64,000 bases of DNA from Polytrichum commune (lineage: Eukaryota > Streptophyta > Polytrichopsida > Polytrichales > Polytrichaceae), in the NCBI GenBank assembly GCA_950295325.1, contig OX485807.1, positions 49,136,440-49,200,439 of the forward strand. Direction: 5' to 3'. A program made the translations under genes and the position numbers. Within the stretch, counting starts at the first letter, position 1. Every line of letters begins with the position of its first letter. A model generated the notes under the pieces. It saw only the letters and a program-made list of their open reading frames with translations. It was not told the DNA's origin and did no database searches. This document shows, in pieces, positions 31,950 to 42,349 of this stretch.

Positions 31950-33130
31950 ATAATGGTCGTGGTTCAATTGGAGCAACTCCAAGGAATGTATGGGGAGGCT
32001 AGGAAAGATGGGCCTCCTCCAAACCACATTGGTGGGATGTTGGTGAGATACAAGGATGTATTCACCAATGTGTTGCCCAAAAAAAATTACCGCCAAGAAG
32101 TGAAAAATAACTTTGTTCAACGAGAGATTGAGTTCTTCAAGTATGTGGTGACAAAGGAAGTTGGTGGACGAACATGAAGAATGTCAAGGCAATCCAAAAA
32201 GAGAATTGGCCCTTGACTCAAGAAAAGGGCTTAGGTCATTTGTTGGCCTAGCCAACTACTACCACCACTTCATTCATGGTTTTGCTAAGGTTGCTAGAAC
32301 CTTAGTCAACATGTTGGAAAAAAATGGCTATCCCCAAGAGTGGGATGAGCCTTGTCACCAAGCCTTTGGGGAGCTCAAGAGTAAGTTCTCTTCACAAGAT
32401 GTGGTTAAGTTTCCGGGTTTTCATGAGCATGTTGAGGTGCACATGAAGGCGAAGGACTTTACTATTGGCGGATGTTGAGGCAAGATGGATGGCCATGGCA
32501 TAGGAGAGCATGAAGCTCGATGGTTGTCCCACCTTGTGCGACTTGTGGAAGAAATGGCTATCCCAAGAGTGGGATGAGCCATGCCACCAAGCCATTGAGG
32601 AGCTTAAGACGAAGTTCTCTTCGCCGCCCGTGTTCAAGTTCGCGGAGTTTGACAAACCTTTTGAGGTGCATACGGGGGCGAGAGACTTTATTTGGCGGAT
32701 GTAGTTGTAAAAATAAAATTAAAAAATGGCCATTGCATATGGGAGCATGAAGCTCGATGGTTGTCCCACCTTGTAAGACCTTGTCCGACTTGTGAAAGAA
32801 ATGGCTATCCCAAGAGTGGGACTAGCCTTGTCACCAAGTCTTTGGGGAGCTTAAGAGCAAGTTCTCTTCGCCGCCCGTGCTCAAGTTCGCAGAGCTTGAC
32901 AAACCTTTCGAGGTGCATACGGGGGTGAGTGCCTTTGCCAATGGTGGATTATGTGTAAGATGGATGGCCATTGCATATGGGAGCATAAAGCTCGATGGTT
33001 GTCAAAGAAGACAACCAACTCATGACAAAGAACTTCTTTGCCGTAGTGCATTGCTTGAAGATGTGGCGACATTATATGGGGTCGCACAAAGCAAAGGTCT
33101 ACATGGACAATGTGTCCTAAAAGTATTTTG
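31950..33130 (+). pseudogene. Gypsy RT/RNase H remnants with a triplicated segment
   Basis: At about 32,220-32,475 the frame reads LRSFVGLANYYHHFIHGFAK, then YPQEWDEPCHQAFGELKSKF and FPGFHEHVEVHMKAKDFTIG, the RT-to-RNase H junction of Gypsy pol (family: FLGLANYYRRFI; F-x-W-x-x-x-C-x-x-A-F-x-x-L-K). The segment starting AAATGGCTATCCC recurs near 32,553 and 32,801, giving three diverged copies of about 225-250 bp each that carry the same W-D-E-P-C-H-Q-A motif and AAGTTCTCTTC. The catalytic RT part upstream is not recognisable. The tract has many stops, so it is non-functional. Confidence 0.7.
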
Positions 33131-33411
33131 ACATACAAGCGTAAGTGAACGCCAAGTCATTGCGAAGGCATGATAGTTTGGCGCTTATGAAGGTGGATTT
33201 GATCCACAAACCGGACCGTGGAAATGTGGTGCCGGATGCGCGAAGTAGACTGGAAGAGTTCCAAGCAATGAGAACCATCCAAACCTTGTGGCTAATGTGT
33301 GCCGGCAAAGGAAACTTGTGATGCAAGATACGGGAGGGGTAAATTAACTACCCCAAAGCACAAAAGCTTTTAGGTGAGCTTCGCAAGAGCAAGGTGCTCA
33401 AAGAGGTTTAG

Positions 33412-34260
33412 TTGGTGGACGGATTGTTCAAGTGCAAACAAAGTCGGGTATATGTGCCACAAGGCAAGTTGAGGCTATCGGTTTTGAAGGAGGAATATGA
33501 TAGTCCTATTGCCGGCCATAGAGGAGAAAGAAAAAAAAACCGCCATAGAATGGTGTCATGGAGGTACCATTGGCGGTGCATAAAGGAAGATATAGCCCAC
33601 TTTGTGAAGGCTTGAATCAAGGTTCAAATGAACCGAGCCTCTTACCAAAAGCAAGGCGGTTTCTTGCAACCGTTGCCTATCCCGTCGGCGCCATGGCATA
33701 GTATGTGCATGGACTTGATCACAACTTTGCCGGAGTCACATGGGTATGATGCCATCTTGTTGATGGTAGAGCGGTTTGCCAAGTTGGCACACATGGTGCC
33801 GATTGTGGGAGCCACCACCGCGTTGAAGACCGCATAGCCTTTTCTCAAAGGATGGTTGAGGCACCACGGGTTGCCAAGAGTGATTGTGTGGGATCAAGAT
33901 CCAAAGTTCACAAGTGCATTTTCAATGCATTTCTCTAAGGAGGTCGGAAGGAAACTAAGGTTTAGCACGGCCTTGCATTCCTAAATGGATGGGAAACGGA
34001 GCGTGTGAATGGAGTCTTGAAGCAATACTTGAGGAACTTGGTGGGGGCGGACCAAGGAGATTGGGCGGACTATGTGGGTCGAGCGGAGTGTAATTGCAAT
34101 GTAGCCACGCACTTGGCTACCAAGGGGTGGTCTTTGGTGGTGGCTTATGGAGTGGATGCGCTCCAACCTATTAACCTAGCTCTCGAGGGGGCACATTCAA
34201 CACTAGAGTTCAACCAAGATGGTGAGGACTTGGCCAAGAATGTAAACAAGTCTTGGAGAT
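33412..34260 (+). pseudogene. Gypsy integrase remnants
   Basis: The first piece has the zinc-binding linker (VYVPQGKLRLSVLKEEYDS, AGHRGERKK). The core follows at 33,628: PSAPWHSMCMDLITTLPESH, GYDAILLMVERFAKLAHMVP, then in the same region RHHGLPRVIVWDQDPKFTSA and KQYLRNLVGADQGDWADYV. The Asp in CMDLIT and the Asp in WDQDPKFTS match the first two catalytic acids; the third Glu region is damaged (DGKRSVNGVLKQY). Several stops break the frame. Integrase joins the retroviral-type cDNA to DNA. Confidence 0.8.
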
Positions 34261-34405
34261 GACCAAGTTGTTGGTGGAGAAAGCCCGAATGTGCTACGAA
34301 GTGCAAGTCAATGCCGGAAGACGCGAAGTGGAGAATGAGGTGGGCCAAAAGATGTTGTTGAATGTGAAAAACTTCACTTAGCCGGAAGGCCTCACTCCAA
34401 AGGTC

Positions 34406-34811
34406 ATGTCCAAAATTGGAGCTTCATTTCCCATTGTGGAACAAGTGTTCAAGGACATGTATAAGTTGGAATTACCGCCCGAGATCAAAGTGCATCCAAC
34501 ATTTCATGTCTCATTCCTAAAGCCATTTAAGGACGACACCTTGTGGCCCAATTACAAGCAAGTGATTAGGCCACCTCCCGACCTTGTGGATGTCATTTGG
34601 AACATGAGGTAGGAGGGCATCATCAAGTGTAGGAAGCCCAAGTGAAAAAGAAACAAAATGAACAAAGGAGTACTTGGTGAAATGGTGAGGATACCATGAC
34701 AAAGAAGCCGTTTGGGTAGCGGCAAGAGACATGATGAACGGCAAGGAATTGATAAAGCACTTTGAAGAAATTAAGGCTAGACATTTCAATAAAATGAAGC
34801 GTAGGCATTGA
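34406..34811 (+). pseudogene. Gypsy C-terminal region with chromodomain
   Basis: LPPEIKVHPTFHVSFLKPFK is the conserved linker after the integrase in chromoviruses. Further on, EYLVKW, then a stop in place of the next residue, GYHDKEAVWVAARDMMNGKE and LIKHFEEIK give a chromodomain, which in these elements targets integration to heterochromatin. At least two in-frame stops are present. The tract ends near 34,811. Confidence 0.75.
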
Positions 34812-35625
34812 TGAGGACATCAATCTCCTTTAGTGGGGGAGAGACGCTAGTAGCACACTTAGCTTCGAGGCTAATTGCTCCACAACATGAACTTGTTCTT
34901 TGGCTTGAGGGAATAAAGTCCAAACTTTAGTGGTGCAAAGAGAAAAGTATGAGATGAGGTCCTAGTCTTGTACTTGTGCTTGGTTAATGGAAGAGGGGGA
35001 ATAGACATGCCAAACTAGGTTGGGTAAGCCGAGTAATTGGGGGCCATGGCTTGGAGGGGCCTTGGATAAAACCAAGAAACTTCTTAGTTGTGGGCTTGTC
35101 CGGGCGGGGACAAGGTGATGGCGCGTGCTCATAAAAGTGCTACCCGCGAGCTAACGAGAGTTGGCGCATGGGAGTCATGAACCCATGTCTCGAAAGAGCA
35201 AAGTGGGAACCGAGTCGGGCGGGACTTGGCATCACCCCCGTGCGATCGAGGCGTGGCTTAACAATGGAAAGCCATCTCGGAGTTGCAACCGAGACAACTT
35301 AGTGGAAGCGTTGAGGTCTCGCCTAGATGTGTCACGTTAGGCTAGTGGAGCCTAACGGGGGAGGCCCCAAAGGAGGGGCAACCCAAGTGAGTCCCAAAGT
35401 AGGTGGGTCTAGTGTAGGTTAGGTCCTTGGATGAGAGATCCAAGGTCGCTAACGGACCACCTAGGAACGACACCTTTGGGACTATGCCAAATTTGAAGAT
35501 GCATTGTGGGGGTCGCGCCCTAAGGTAAACACAATGCCGCACCATAGAGGATGGCAACTTGAGAATTGGTGTGCCGACTACGAGTATAGTCGATGAGGGC
35601 ATCGACTCCGTTTGGTGGGGGTGAG
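34812..35625 (+). other. Gypsy 3' untranslated region with polypurine tract
   Basis: No gene is seen. The stretch TTTGGTGGGGGTGAG ends at 35,625 just before the 3' LTR and can serve as the polypurine tract. A similar TTTAGTGGGGGAGAGA lies near 34,830. The rest is non-coding spacer. Confidence 0.6.
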
Positions 35626-36495
35626 TGTCGCGCACCTCTCCATGAGGAGTGGCCGAAACACCATGGGCACAAGGGGGACCCCGGAGTGACACCCGGGACT
35701 TGTGGCGCCGTTGGTGAGAGGGCCCAAGTGATCCTAGTGTGGGTGAGGGCCCCGGGCGTTGGGAACGCCTCCCACCCACGAAGACTAGGAGGCACAAGGG
35801 TAAGGCCATGAGTTATGCGTAGCTCATGGCGTGGTGATTCTAGAAAGCTCAAGAACACCTCAATCGTAGGTGTGAGCTAGGAGTTATGGCCATTTGAGTG
35901 GGGCGCTGTCCCGGGACAGCGCCCTGGTACAGCAGTGCCTGGGAGTGATTCCCGGGACCGCCAAGGTTCAAACAGGCATAACTTCCTCAAGACTTGCCCG
36001 AATGCGGCAAGTGAGGACTCCATCGGCATCTACGTGAAGCGTAGATGAAGATGGAGTGGTTGGTTGTTATGATCAGACATCATAAAAGGAAGTTATGATG
36101 GTCTGAAGCTGCTAGGGGGTTCTAGGCCCAGCAGCTAAAGGAAAATGTCCACTTGGCCCCAACTCTTGGTAGAGAGACAAGAGGTTGGTTAACGGTGGGG
36201 TAGGGGCCCCGCGTGAAGTCCTAGAGGCTTATATGGGTGAGGTGGTGTGGCCTCACCCACCCGAGGCCGAACGGCACGGCCTCCATGGGCATTGGCCCAT
36301 TGTGAGGCCATAGTTGCCTAGTATGGTTCGGGTTGTTGTAGTGTTGCTCCGGCAACGCGATGATCAACATAGGATTGGACTTCCATGGATGGAAGTCCAC
36401 ATTGGGGAAATGGGTTACCGACTAAGGGGTGAGTCCCGAAAGCAAAGTAGGAGGGTTGGTTCCCTCCTATGAACTATTGGTCCGGGGTAAGAGGA
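35626..36495 (+). repeat. 3' LTR fragment (870 bp), missing its last 103 bp
   Basis: It matches the 5' LTR base for base over nearly all of 29522-30391 by eye. It ends at AAGAGGA and runs straight into CCTGAATGTAAAA, which is host sequence also found at 28906. AGGA is shared between the LTR and the host sequence at the junction (28902-28905), a 4-bp microhomology. Confidence 0.9.
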
Positions 36496-37111
36496 CCTGA
36501 ATGTAAAAATAAAAAAAAGAACCGACTGCGACAAGTTTTTGTCGATGTTGTTCTCTAATTTTGATGTCGGAATATGGTCCCCCGTAGAGCAGAACGTACT
36601 AGAGGTTGTAGGTGCATTTCTTGCATCGGGAACGACAGCTCAATGGAGCTTTCTGTGGGGGAGGACTTACCCCCTCCAGAACCCAATAAGAGACCTCCGC
36701 ATGCTATTTGATATGATTCCGGACCCCACGCACGGTTCAACACGGTGTCTCCAAATCGATTGGGATACAACGGCGACGGCGTGTTCCCCCCCCTCAAATG
36801 TCCTAAACTTTCCGCGCTGGGATCCCCTAAACCCCAACGATGACTTCCTCCGCAGAATCTGCGGGCCATTCGAAGCATTGGCCCGCAAGCAATCCGACAT
36901 TGAATATTGTTTGGCGTATCTGACCAAGGAGGTCCATCTAGCGTCGGTACCTGCGAACCTGGTAGGTTCATCGACACAGGTAAGCTGCTCTTGGATATTT
37001 TTTGTTTCTATTTGGTTCTCACTCCAATCGCAAACAAGGAAAATGCTAATAACACATGTCCACATAGGTATGTCACTCCACGAAGTAATATGAGGACCAT
37101 AGGCGAATATG
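36496..37111 (+). repeat. Second copy of the FCP1-like exon end and intron, uninterrupted
   Basis: This block repeats 28906-29521 at a constant offset of 7,590 bp, with one visible coding difference (Arg codon CGT at the first copy, Cys codon TGT near 36,781). At 37,112 it continues into TACTTATTGCGG, where the first copy instead enters the Gypsy LTR. It therefore keeps the sequence of the empty site. The exon part ends at the same donor (36,979). The start of the exon is missing from this copy. Confidence 0.93.
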
Positions 37112-37340
37112 TTACTTATTGCGGTCATTCTAATATGACTATGTCCAGTCATATGACTATGGTCAGTCATAGGTCATATGACTATGTGCAGTCATATGAC
37201 TATGGCTAGTCACGGGTTGTATGACTACGTCCAGTCATATGACTATGCTCAGTTATAGGTCGTAATGATATTACTCATTGTTGTCATATCTGATGACTAA
37301 GGTGCGGTATATGAATATGTCCTATCAGATTATGCAATCA
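37112..37340. repeat. Palindrome array in the last intron
   Basis: ATGACTATGTCCAGTCAT, ATGACTATGGTCAGTCAT, ATGACTATGTGCAGTCAT and similar units repeat with little spacing. It is the same motif as in the other introns of both arms. From 37,340 to 37,520 a short Lys-rich frame ending in TAA (near 37,418) may be a terminal exon of an alternative form. Confidence 0.85.
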
Positions 37341-37522
37341 TGGCCTAGTGTGAGGTCATATATTGAGTGTTGAAGCTCCAAAGAAAGAGAAACTCCGGTC
37401 TACAAGGGGCCGGCGTGAATAAAGTGTCCGTTCGTAATGCCAATGAACCCGATGGCCACTCCATAAATTCAACGCGGATTGTTTTACTTGTTGATAATTA
37501 CGTTTTCTGCTGCAGATATAAG

Positions 37523-37896
37523 TAGAAGAGGTCACCACCGTATTGTCGGAGACGGCTAATGCGATGGTGGAGGACGCACCCTTGCCGTTGGCCACGGGGT
37601 CCAATGTCGCATTATTCGACCTGGACGAGGAGAACAAGGCCAAGGCGAACGTAGTGGCACAAGGCATCATCGTGAGCCTTGCAGGAGGCTCACTCCACGG
37701 GCGACTCATTGAGGAGGGCAACGTATCAGTTTACGTGTCCTCAATCGAACCGGGAGCAGAGTCCGTGTTGCTGTACGAAGGCAACAACGACGACGATCCT
37801 CCGATGCTGCATCTGGGCGATGCATTGAAGTCCATCACCAAGTGGCCAGTGGAAGCACTGAAGGCTATCCCGCTGGAACCTCAACAAGCCACTTAG
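37523..37896 (+). CDS. Last exon of the TnpA-like gene, DUF8039-like
   Basis: The open frame reads VALFDLDEENKAKANVVAQG, then GSLHGRLIEEGNVSVYVSSI, EPGAESVLLYEGN and LHLGDALKSITKWPVEALKA, to a TAG at 37,894-37,896. The pattern V-A-x-G ... L-H-G-x-x-L ... G-x-V-x-V ... L-x-x-A-x-x-x-x-x-W-P resembles a C-terminal domain often seen in plant CACTA accessory transposases (DUF8039). It supports reading the plus-strand exons as a TnpA-type gene. The acceptor is near 37,522 or 37,515; a stop just after 37,518 in this frame favours the former. No reaction is known. Confidence 0.55.
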
Positions 37897-37899
37897 ATT

Positions 37900-38715
37900 T
37901 CAGTAGTTTACGCATTTAGGGGTCATGTAGGAAAGATGAACACATTTGGATATCCTTGGAGACATGGACTACATAAAGTCGTTCAAGTTATTGAAATTTA
38001 TCTGCCCAATTTGTGCGCTCAATTTCTTATTTGGCTCAGTCATGTAGCGCATGACTTGAATGTGTCGTAATTGCTTGGGTTGTGCCTGGAAATGTGACTG
38101 ACATTCAGAATTGCTAGTAATACAAATCTAACTCAATACAGTTACCACAACGCACAAAGAACTACGCGCCGTGACTCTCCATCTACGCGAATATCACTCC
38201 ATCATGTCACATTATGCATGACATGTTACTAAGAATATGACTATAGGACGTCATATAATAATGTCATCCCCGCAGAAAATGTGACTATCGCCTCAAAAAA
38301 CATGACTACAAGTAGTCAAAAAACTAGTAGTCACAATCCACGTGGCCTGCCACGTCGGCAAAATTATGACACATGCATGTCATATTACACGTCAGCAGAA
38401 AACATGACTACATAGAGTCACATGCCACGTCGGATAGGTATTTTTTCTGCCCGGGCAGGTCAAAAAAGGGCACAGACTCCAAGGCTAGTCAAGGTATGCC
38501 CCACGTGCTGTGGGGATCGTAGAATCTGTCCTTTTATACGCCCCCACAACCGTATATATTCATATGACTCATGTCCGAAGCGACTCGTCGGTAATGACTA
38601 GACCCAGTCACCGCGCGCGTCATCCTCATCCAGAGCCTCGTCAGTCATATTTTGGGATTTTATGACTTAAGGCAGTTATAAATTTCAGTCATAAAATACC
38701 CAATCTGTTGTAGTG
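37900..38715. repeat. CACTA right subterminal and terminal region
   Basis: After the last exon come scattered ATGACT/AGTCAT words (38,040; 38,200-38,420; 38,560-38,690) and the terminal inverted repeat ending at 38,715. Around 38,480-38,560 there is a TATA-like CTTTTATACG within GC-rich DNA that on either strand could be a promoter; this is only a suggestion. Confidence 0.7.
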
Positions 38716-38718
38716 ATT

Positions 38719-39780
38719 ATCATCTTCATAGGAACATGTTATACATGTTGATTTACAACTTCAACTATAGTTTATTCTAAGGTACCTTCCCATTTTCGAA
38801 AAAATGTTTCCAAATTTGAATTTACTGCAGAAGATTTGGTAACTCCAACTCAAAGACCAAGTGCTTAACATTCAAAAGGTAAAGGAAGAAAATTGGTTAG
38901 CGCTCCTAATCGATGTTCTGCAGAGGAGTTTTTTAATCCTCCTAATCAAGATGAAATTGATATAGGATATATCTATGAAAGATATTTTCTTTTATAGTGG
39001 ACATGAATCATATAAGGCCTCCTACTAATGATTTTACTAACCAACGTTGTCTTAATATAGAGAGCGTAAAAAAAAAGAAAACAAGGCCTTGCGAGATAAA
39101 CATATTGTAGACTCTTATTGGATTACATTACATCTAACATTTTATAAAGATTCAAATGAAGGTACAAATGAAGCCAAATTATTTAAGGATGTAAGGTCGA
39201 AAGAATGTTTTTTGAATGTTTAGAGAGTATGCTTGGAGATTCTATAGAAGAGAAAAAAAAACAAATTTTTTTCTAATGGTATTACTTACAAACATGTTGA
39301 TAAACAACATGTGGAACATGAGTGCAATGTTTTGGCCAAAATTTATATTTTAAGTGGATGACTTTCTCAAATAGATAATGTTAAGATATTTTCGTGTCGA
39401 CCCGCGACAATTATGTTGTATGATAATAAAATTACATTTTTTTCATCAATAAGATTGAATGACATTACGACAGAGAGGAAGTACCATAGTACAACGGGAT
39501 AAATGTTGGAAAAAACTAGAATACTATGGGAGAGTTTTGGTCGACCTAATGCTGAAGATGAAAACTATAAAAAAAAAATTGCGTTTTATGCCAAGCATTA
39601 CATGCATAAGGTTGGGAGATGGCAAAATTTCAATTTTGTAAATGAGAGAAAAACATTTCATGATTTTACAACTATGGCTACACTTCCAGATGTTTGTTGG
39701 CAAGCGTTGAAAAAAATTGTGTGATGTATATGATAATGGTTTAATATTTAAATTAGAAAAACATAGAAGTGTATATCTCA
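38719..39780 (+). other. Unidentified coding-like remnant, right of the CACTA insertion
   Basis: AT-rich sequence with open pieces such as RPCEINILDSYWITLHLTFY, LNDITTERKYHSTTG and KIAFYAKHYMHKVGRWQNFN, separated by stops. They are longer and less biased than random AT-rich frames, so this is probably an old element of unknown family that the CACTA hit. I do not recognise a domain. Confidence 0.3.
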
Positions 39781-40065
39781 AGATTGCCAATGAATGTTGC
39801 CATATCATCATTTTCTCCAAGCCTCATGTTGTAATAGTTTTCTTGCGACTAATACAAGGATTCCATAGCAGTTCTTTTGTCAATTAACACAAATTTGTTC
39901 CAAATCTCTTTAGAGGTCTTGCAATTGATGATCGTATGAAGGATATGCTTATCCACCAATTGAATCAGTATGGAGAATGTTTGCTTGTCTCATTTCTTGA
40001 ATTCAAGAATAGCATTTTGAATAGTATCATTTTGTGTTGATGACATCCCTTCATCTCGGGTTGGT
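39780..40065 (-). pseudogene. Copia gag fragment (UBN2-like)
   Basis: On the minus strand: QNDTIQNAILEFKK, stop, DKQTFSILIQLVDKHILHTI and INCKTSKEIWNKFVLIDKRT. The T-x-K-E-x-W pattern after an I-x-x-x-V-x-x-x-I-L helix is that of Copia gag proteins. It lies in opposite orientation to the Copia pol next to it, so they are separate insertions or a rearrangement. Confidence 0.5.
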
Positions 40066-41480
40066 GTAAACTCTGAAAACAAAGTACCTTCCTAACGGCA
40101 TTGTCGACAAGTTCAAAACTTGCCTAGTTGCAAAGGGTTGTACTCAAAAGGCTCGGATTGATTACAGTGAAACCTTCTCACCTGTGGTCAAATTTGAAAT
40201 TGTCCGCCTTGTCATGGCTATCACTGCCGAAGATTACCTCGAGATTCTTCAGTTTGACATCAAAACTGCATTTTTGCATGGCGTACATTGCTGAACCCTT
40301 TACATGGAGCAACCTGAAGGATTTGTCGACCCAGTTCATCCCCATTATGTTTGCATTCTTTGAAAAACTATTTATGGGTTCAAACAAACTTCCCGCAACT
40401 GGAATCACAAATTCCATCAATTTCTTCTTCAGTTTGGTTTCAAAGTGAATGATATTGACCTATGTGCATACTATTCCTCACAAGGTGGGCACACTGTCAT
40501 TCTTCTAATCTATGTTGATGATGGGCTTGTTTGTTTTTCCCGCGGCATCAATATTGATCATATCTTGGACTCCATGGACAAAGCATTCTCCAACACCAGA
40601 GGACCAGCAGGTTGTTACATTGGCCTCCGCATTACCGGTCACTGTGACACTCGTGAGATTTTCCTGGACCATACCCACTAACTTACTCGATCGGTTCAAA
40701 AATTTGGTTTTCAAAACTTTGTTCCGTTGTCTGTCCCTACTGATCCCCATACACATTTGAGTTTTCTCTCCTCTGATGACTACAGTCCTGATCCTTCATT
40801 TCCATACCACACCATTGTGGTATCCCTTCAATTCGCTTGCATTGGAACTCACCCTGATATTTCCTATGCAGTCAGTGTTGCTGCCAAGTACTGCACTAAC
40901 CCTTCTCCTGCCTACTATAATGCTCTTTGCCTCATTCTTAAATATCTTTCCATGATTCTTTCCTTCGGCATTTCCTTCTTAGGGAATGATCATCCCCTTT
41001 CTCTCATTTGCTTACACCGATGTTGACTTTGCCAAGGACCTGGACAATTCTCGATCTCGCTCTGGATTTTTTTTTTTTTTGTCAATGGTAGTCCTATTCT
41101 CTGGGCTTCCCGCAAACAAACCAACTGTGCTAGCAACATTATTGAAGCATAATACCTTGTTGCCTCCTCTACTACTAAATAAACCATTTGGCAAAGACGA
41201 TTGCTCTCTAGCCTCGGTAAACCCCCCACCTCTCTTACCCATTTGTTCACTGACAACCAAAGTGCTTTGCGTCTTATCAAGAACCCCGAATTTCATCGTA
41301 GAACTAAACATATTGATTTCCAATACCACGTCATACGTGAAGCATTTTTAGTTGATCTCATCTTCCCTTCGTTTGTCTTCACTCATGATCAATTGGCTGA
41401 TATCTTTACTAAAGCACTTCCCAAGGAGACTTTCCAACACCTGCACCATCAACTTGGCATGTGTTCAGTTGTACATTGAG
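40066..41480 (+). pseudogene. Ty1/Copia reverse transcriptase and RNase H remnants
   Basis: The reading starts KTCLVAKGCTQKARIDYSET and FSPVVKFEIVRLVMAITAED, then LEILQFDIKTAFLHG (family: QLDVKTAFLHG), MEQPEGFVDP, and the catalytic LLIYVDDGLV near 40,510. GTHPDISYAVSVAAKYCTNP follows, then RNase H pieces: LFTDNQSALRLIKNPEFHRR, TKHIDFQYHVIREAF and DQLADIFTKALPKETF. All parts of a Copia RVT_2/RNase H region are present in order, but several frameshifts and stops occur (for example after LHGVHC). A GAGTGGGAG-type polypurine tract follows near 41,480. No LTR was identified with confidence. Confidence 0.88.
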
Positions 41481-41489
41481 TGGGAGATT

Positions 41490-42070
41490 GAATACATCTT
41501 CCAATGCTCAACGAGTGGGAGTATTGGACTCAGTGTGTTTCGCATTGGTTACTCTATTCAAGATTATTCACTTGATTAGTTAGAGTAGTTAGATTGATTA
41601 ATGATAGAAGTTTTCTTGTTCACATCACCGGCAGTGAAGAGGAATAATAAGATGAGTAACAAGCTCAATGACGATATTGTCTGCAAAATACATGTGAGTG
41701 AGTGCATGTAGTTGATAGAAAGTTGATCAAAATTTGAAATGTAGATGAGTGTCTGAGTCACTTACTCACAAAAAATAAAAGCATATTTTACCAAATGTGT
41801 CTTTGTATGAGTGGTTTGTACGTGCATCATCATGTGTATGTGAGTGTAGAGTTATCAACGAGTGAAGAAAACATTATAGACAAAGACTGTGAATGAAAAA
41901 TAATGTCAACTTGTATGTAGAATGTTGCACCACCGAGTGAATGTTTGAAGATTGGTTAAAAATTTGTGTTGCTAACAACATGTTATGGGCCCACAAACCA
42001 ATAACAATATTGTGATAATATCTAAACCCGTGTCTAAAGGCCTGAAACCAGGGTTGGTATATTAAGCGGT
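41490..42070. other. No gene seen
   Basis: AT-rich sequence downstream of the Copia relic, possibly its 3' LTR or flank. Words such as GAGTGAATG and TGTGAGTG recur loosely. No supported feature. Confidence 0.35.
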
Positions 42071-42084
42071 ATTTTTGCCCCTTC

Positions 42085-42345
42085 TTTCATGGCCTTCGGT
42101 CTTCAACCTTCCTAGTTGCTTCCCCATCCTTGGATACTCCTCCGGGCTTCGGCCATCTTCTTGTTGTTATCCGGTTTTGGGCTTTGGCCATCTCCTACTG
42201 GAATCTGGTTCGGGCTTCGGCCATTTTTCGTTGTTATCTGGTTTCGGCTTCAACCATCTTATACTATTATCTGGTTTCGGCTTCGGTCACCTTCTGCTGC
42301 TATCTAGTTTCGGCTTTGGCCATCTTCTATTGCTATCTCAACTAT
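42085..42345 (+). repeat. Minisatellite, about 45-bp unit
   Basis: Six or so copies of a unit with GGTTTCGGCTTCGGCCATC and TTCTGCTGCTATCT repeat in tandem. Open frames in all three phases reflect the repeat (one reads Gly-Phe-Gly-His-Leu repeats) and should not be taken as a gene. Confidence 0.8.
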
Positions 42346-42349
42346 TATG

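Larger units (their letters stand above)
29522..36495 (+). mobile_element. Ty3/Gypsy chromovirus inserted in the CACTA gene; 3' LTR truncated
   Basis: The 5' LTR (29522-30494) and a 3' LTR fragment (35626-36495) are close to identical and begin TGTCGCGCACC. The internal part carries gag-like sequence, then pol pieces: RT/RNase H, integrase, and a C-terminal chromodomain, all with stops. Order RNase H then integrase then chromodomain is that of Gypsy chromoviruses. The element breaks the CACTA gene just after GAATATG at 29521. The 3' LTR stops at 36495, matching 30391 of the 5' LTR, and is joined directly to a second copy of the flanking exon. LTR near-identity against a ruined coding region suggests this family moved with help from other copies. 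Confidence 0.88.
15516..38715. mobile_element. CACTA (En/Spm) DNA transposon, 23.2 kb, composite, ATT target duplication
   Basis: The right end reads ...CTGTTGTAGTG, the complement of CACTACAACAG; inward it continues GATTGGGTATTTTATGACT. The left end carries the same ACAACAGATTGGGTATTTT and TGACT, but its outer five bases are AATGA instead of CACTA. Both ends are flanked by ATT (15513-15515 and 38716-38718), the 3-bp duplication expected of CACTA. Inside lie TNP2, DUF4218 and DUF4216 coding regions on the minus strand and a TnpA-like multi-exon gene on the plus strand, diverging from a centre near 21.5-24 kb. Extra cargo is a SET exon, an FCP1-like exon and a nested Gypsy. A nonsense codon in the transposase and the altered left terminus suggest it cannot mobilise itself. 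Confidence 0.85.

Noticed and set aside
28598-37111. Two separate FCP1-like genes
   Set aside because: The second copy lacks the exon start, begins inside LTR sequence and matches the first at a constant offset; it is one gene with a recombination duplicate.
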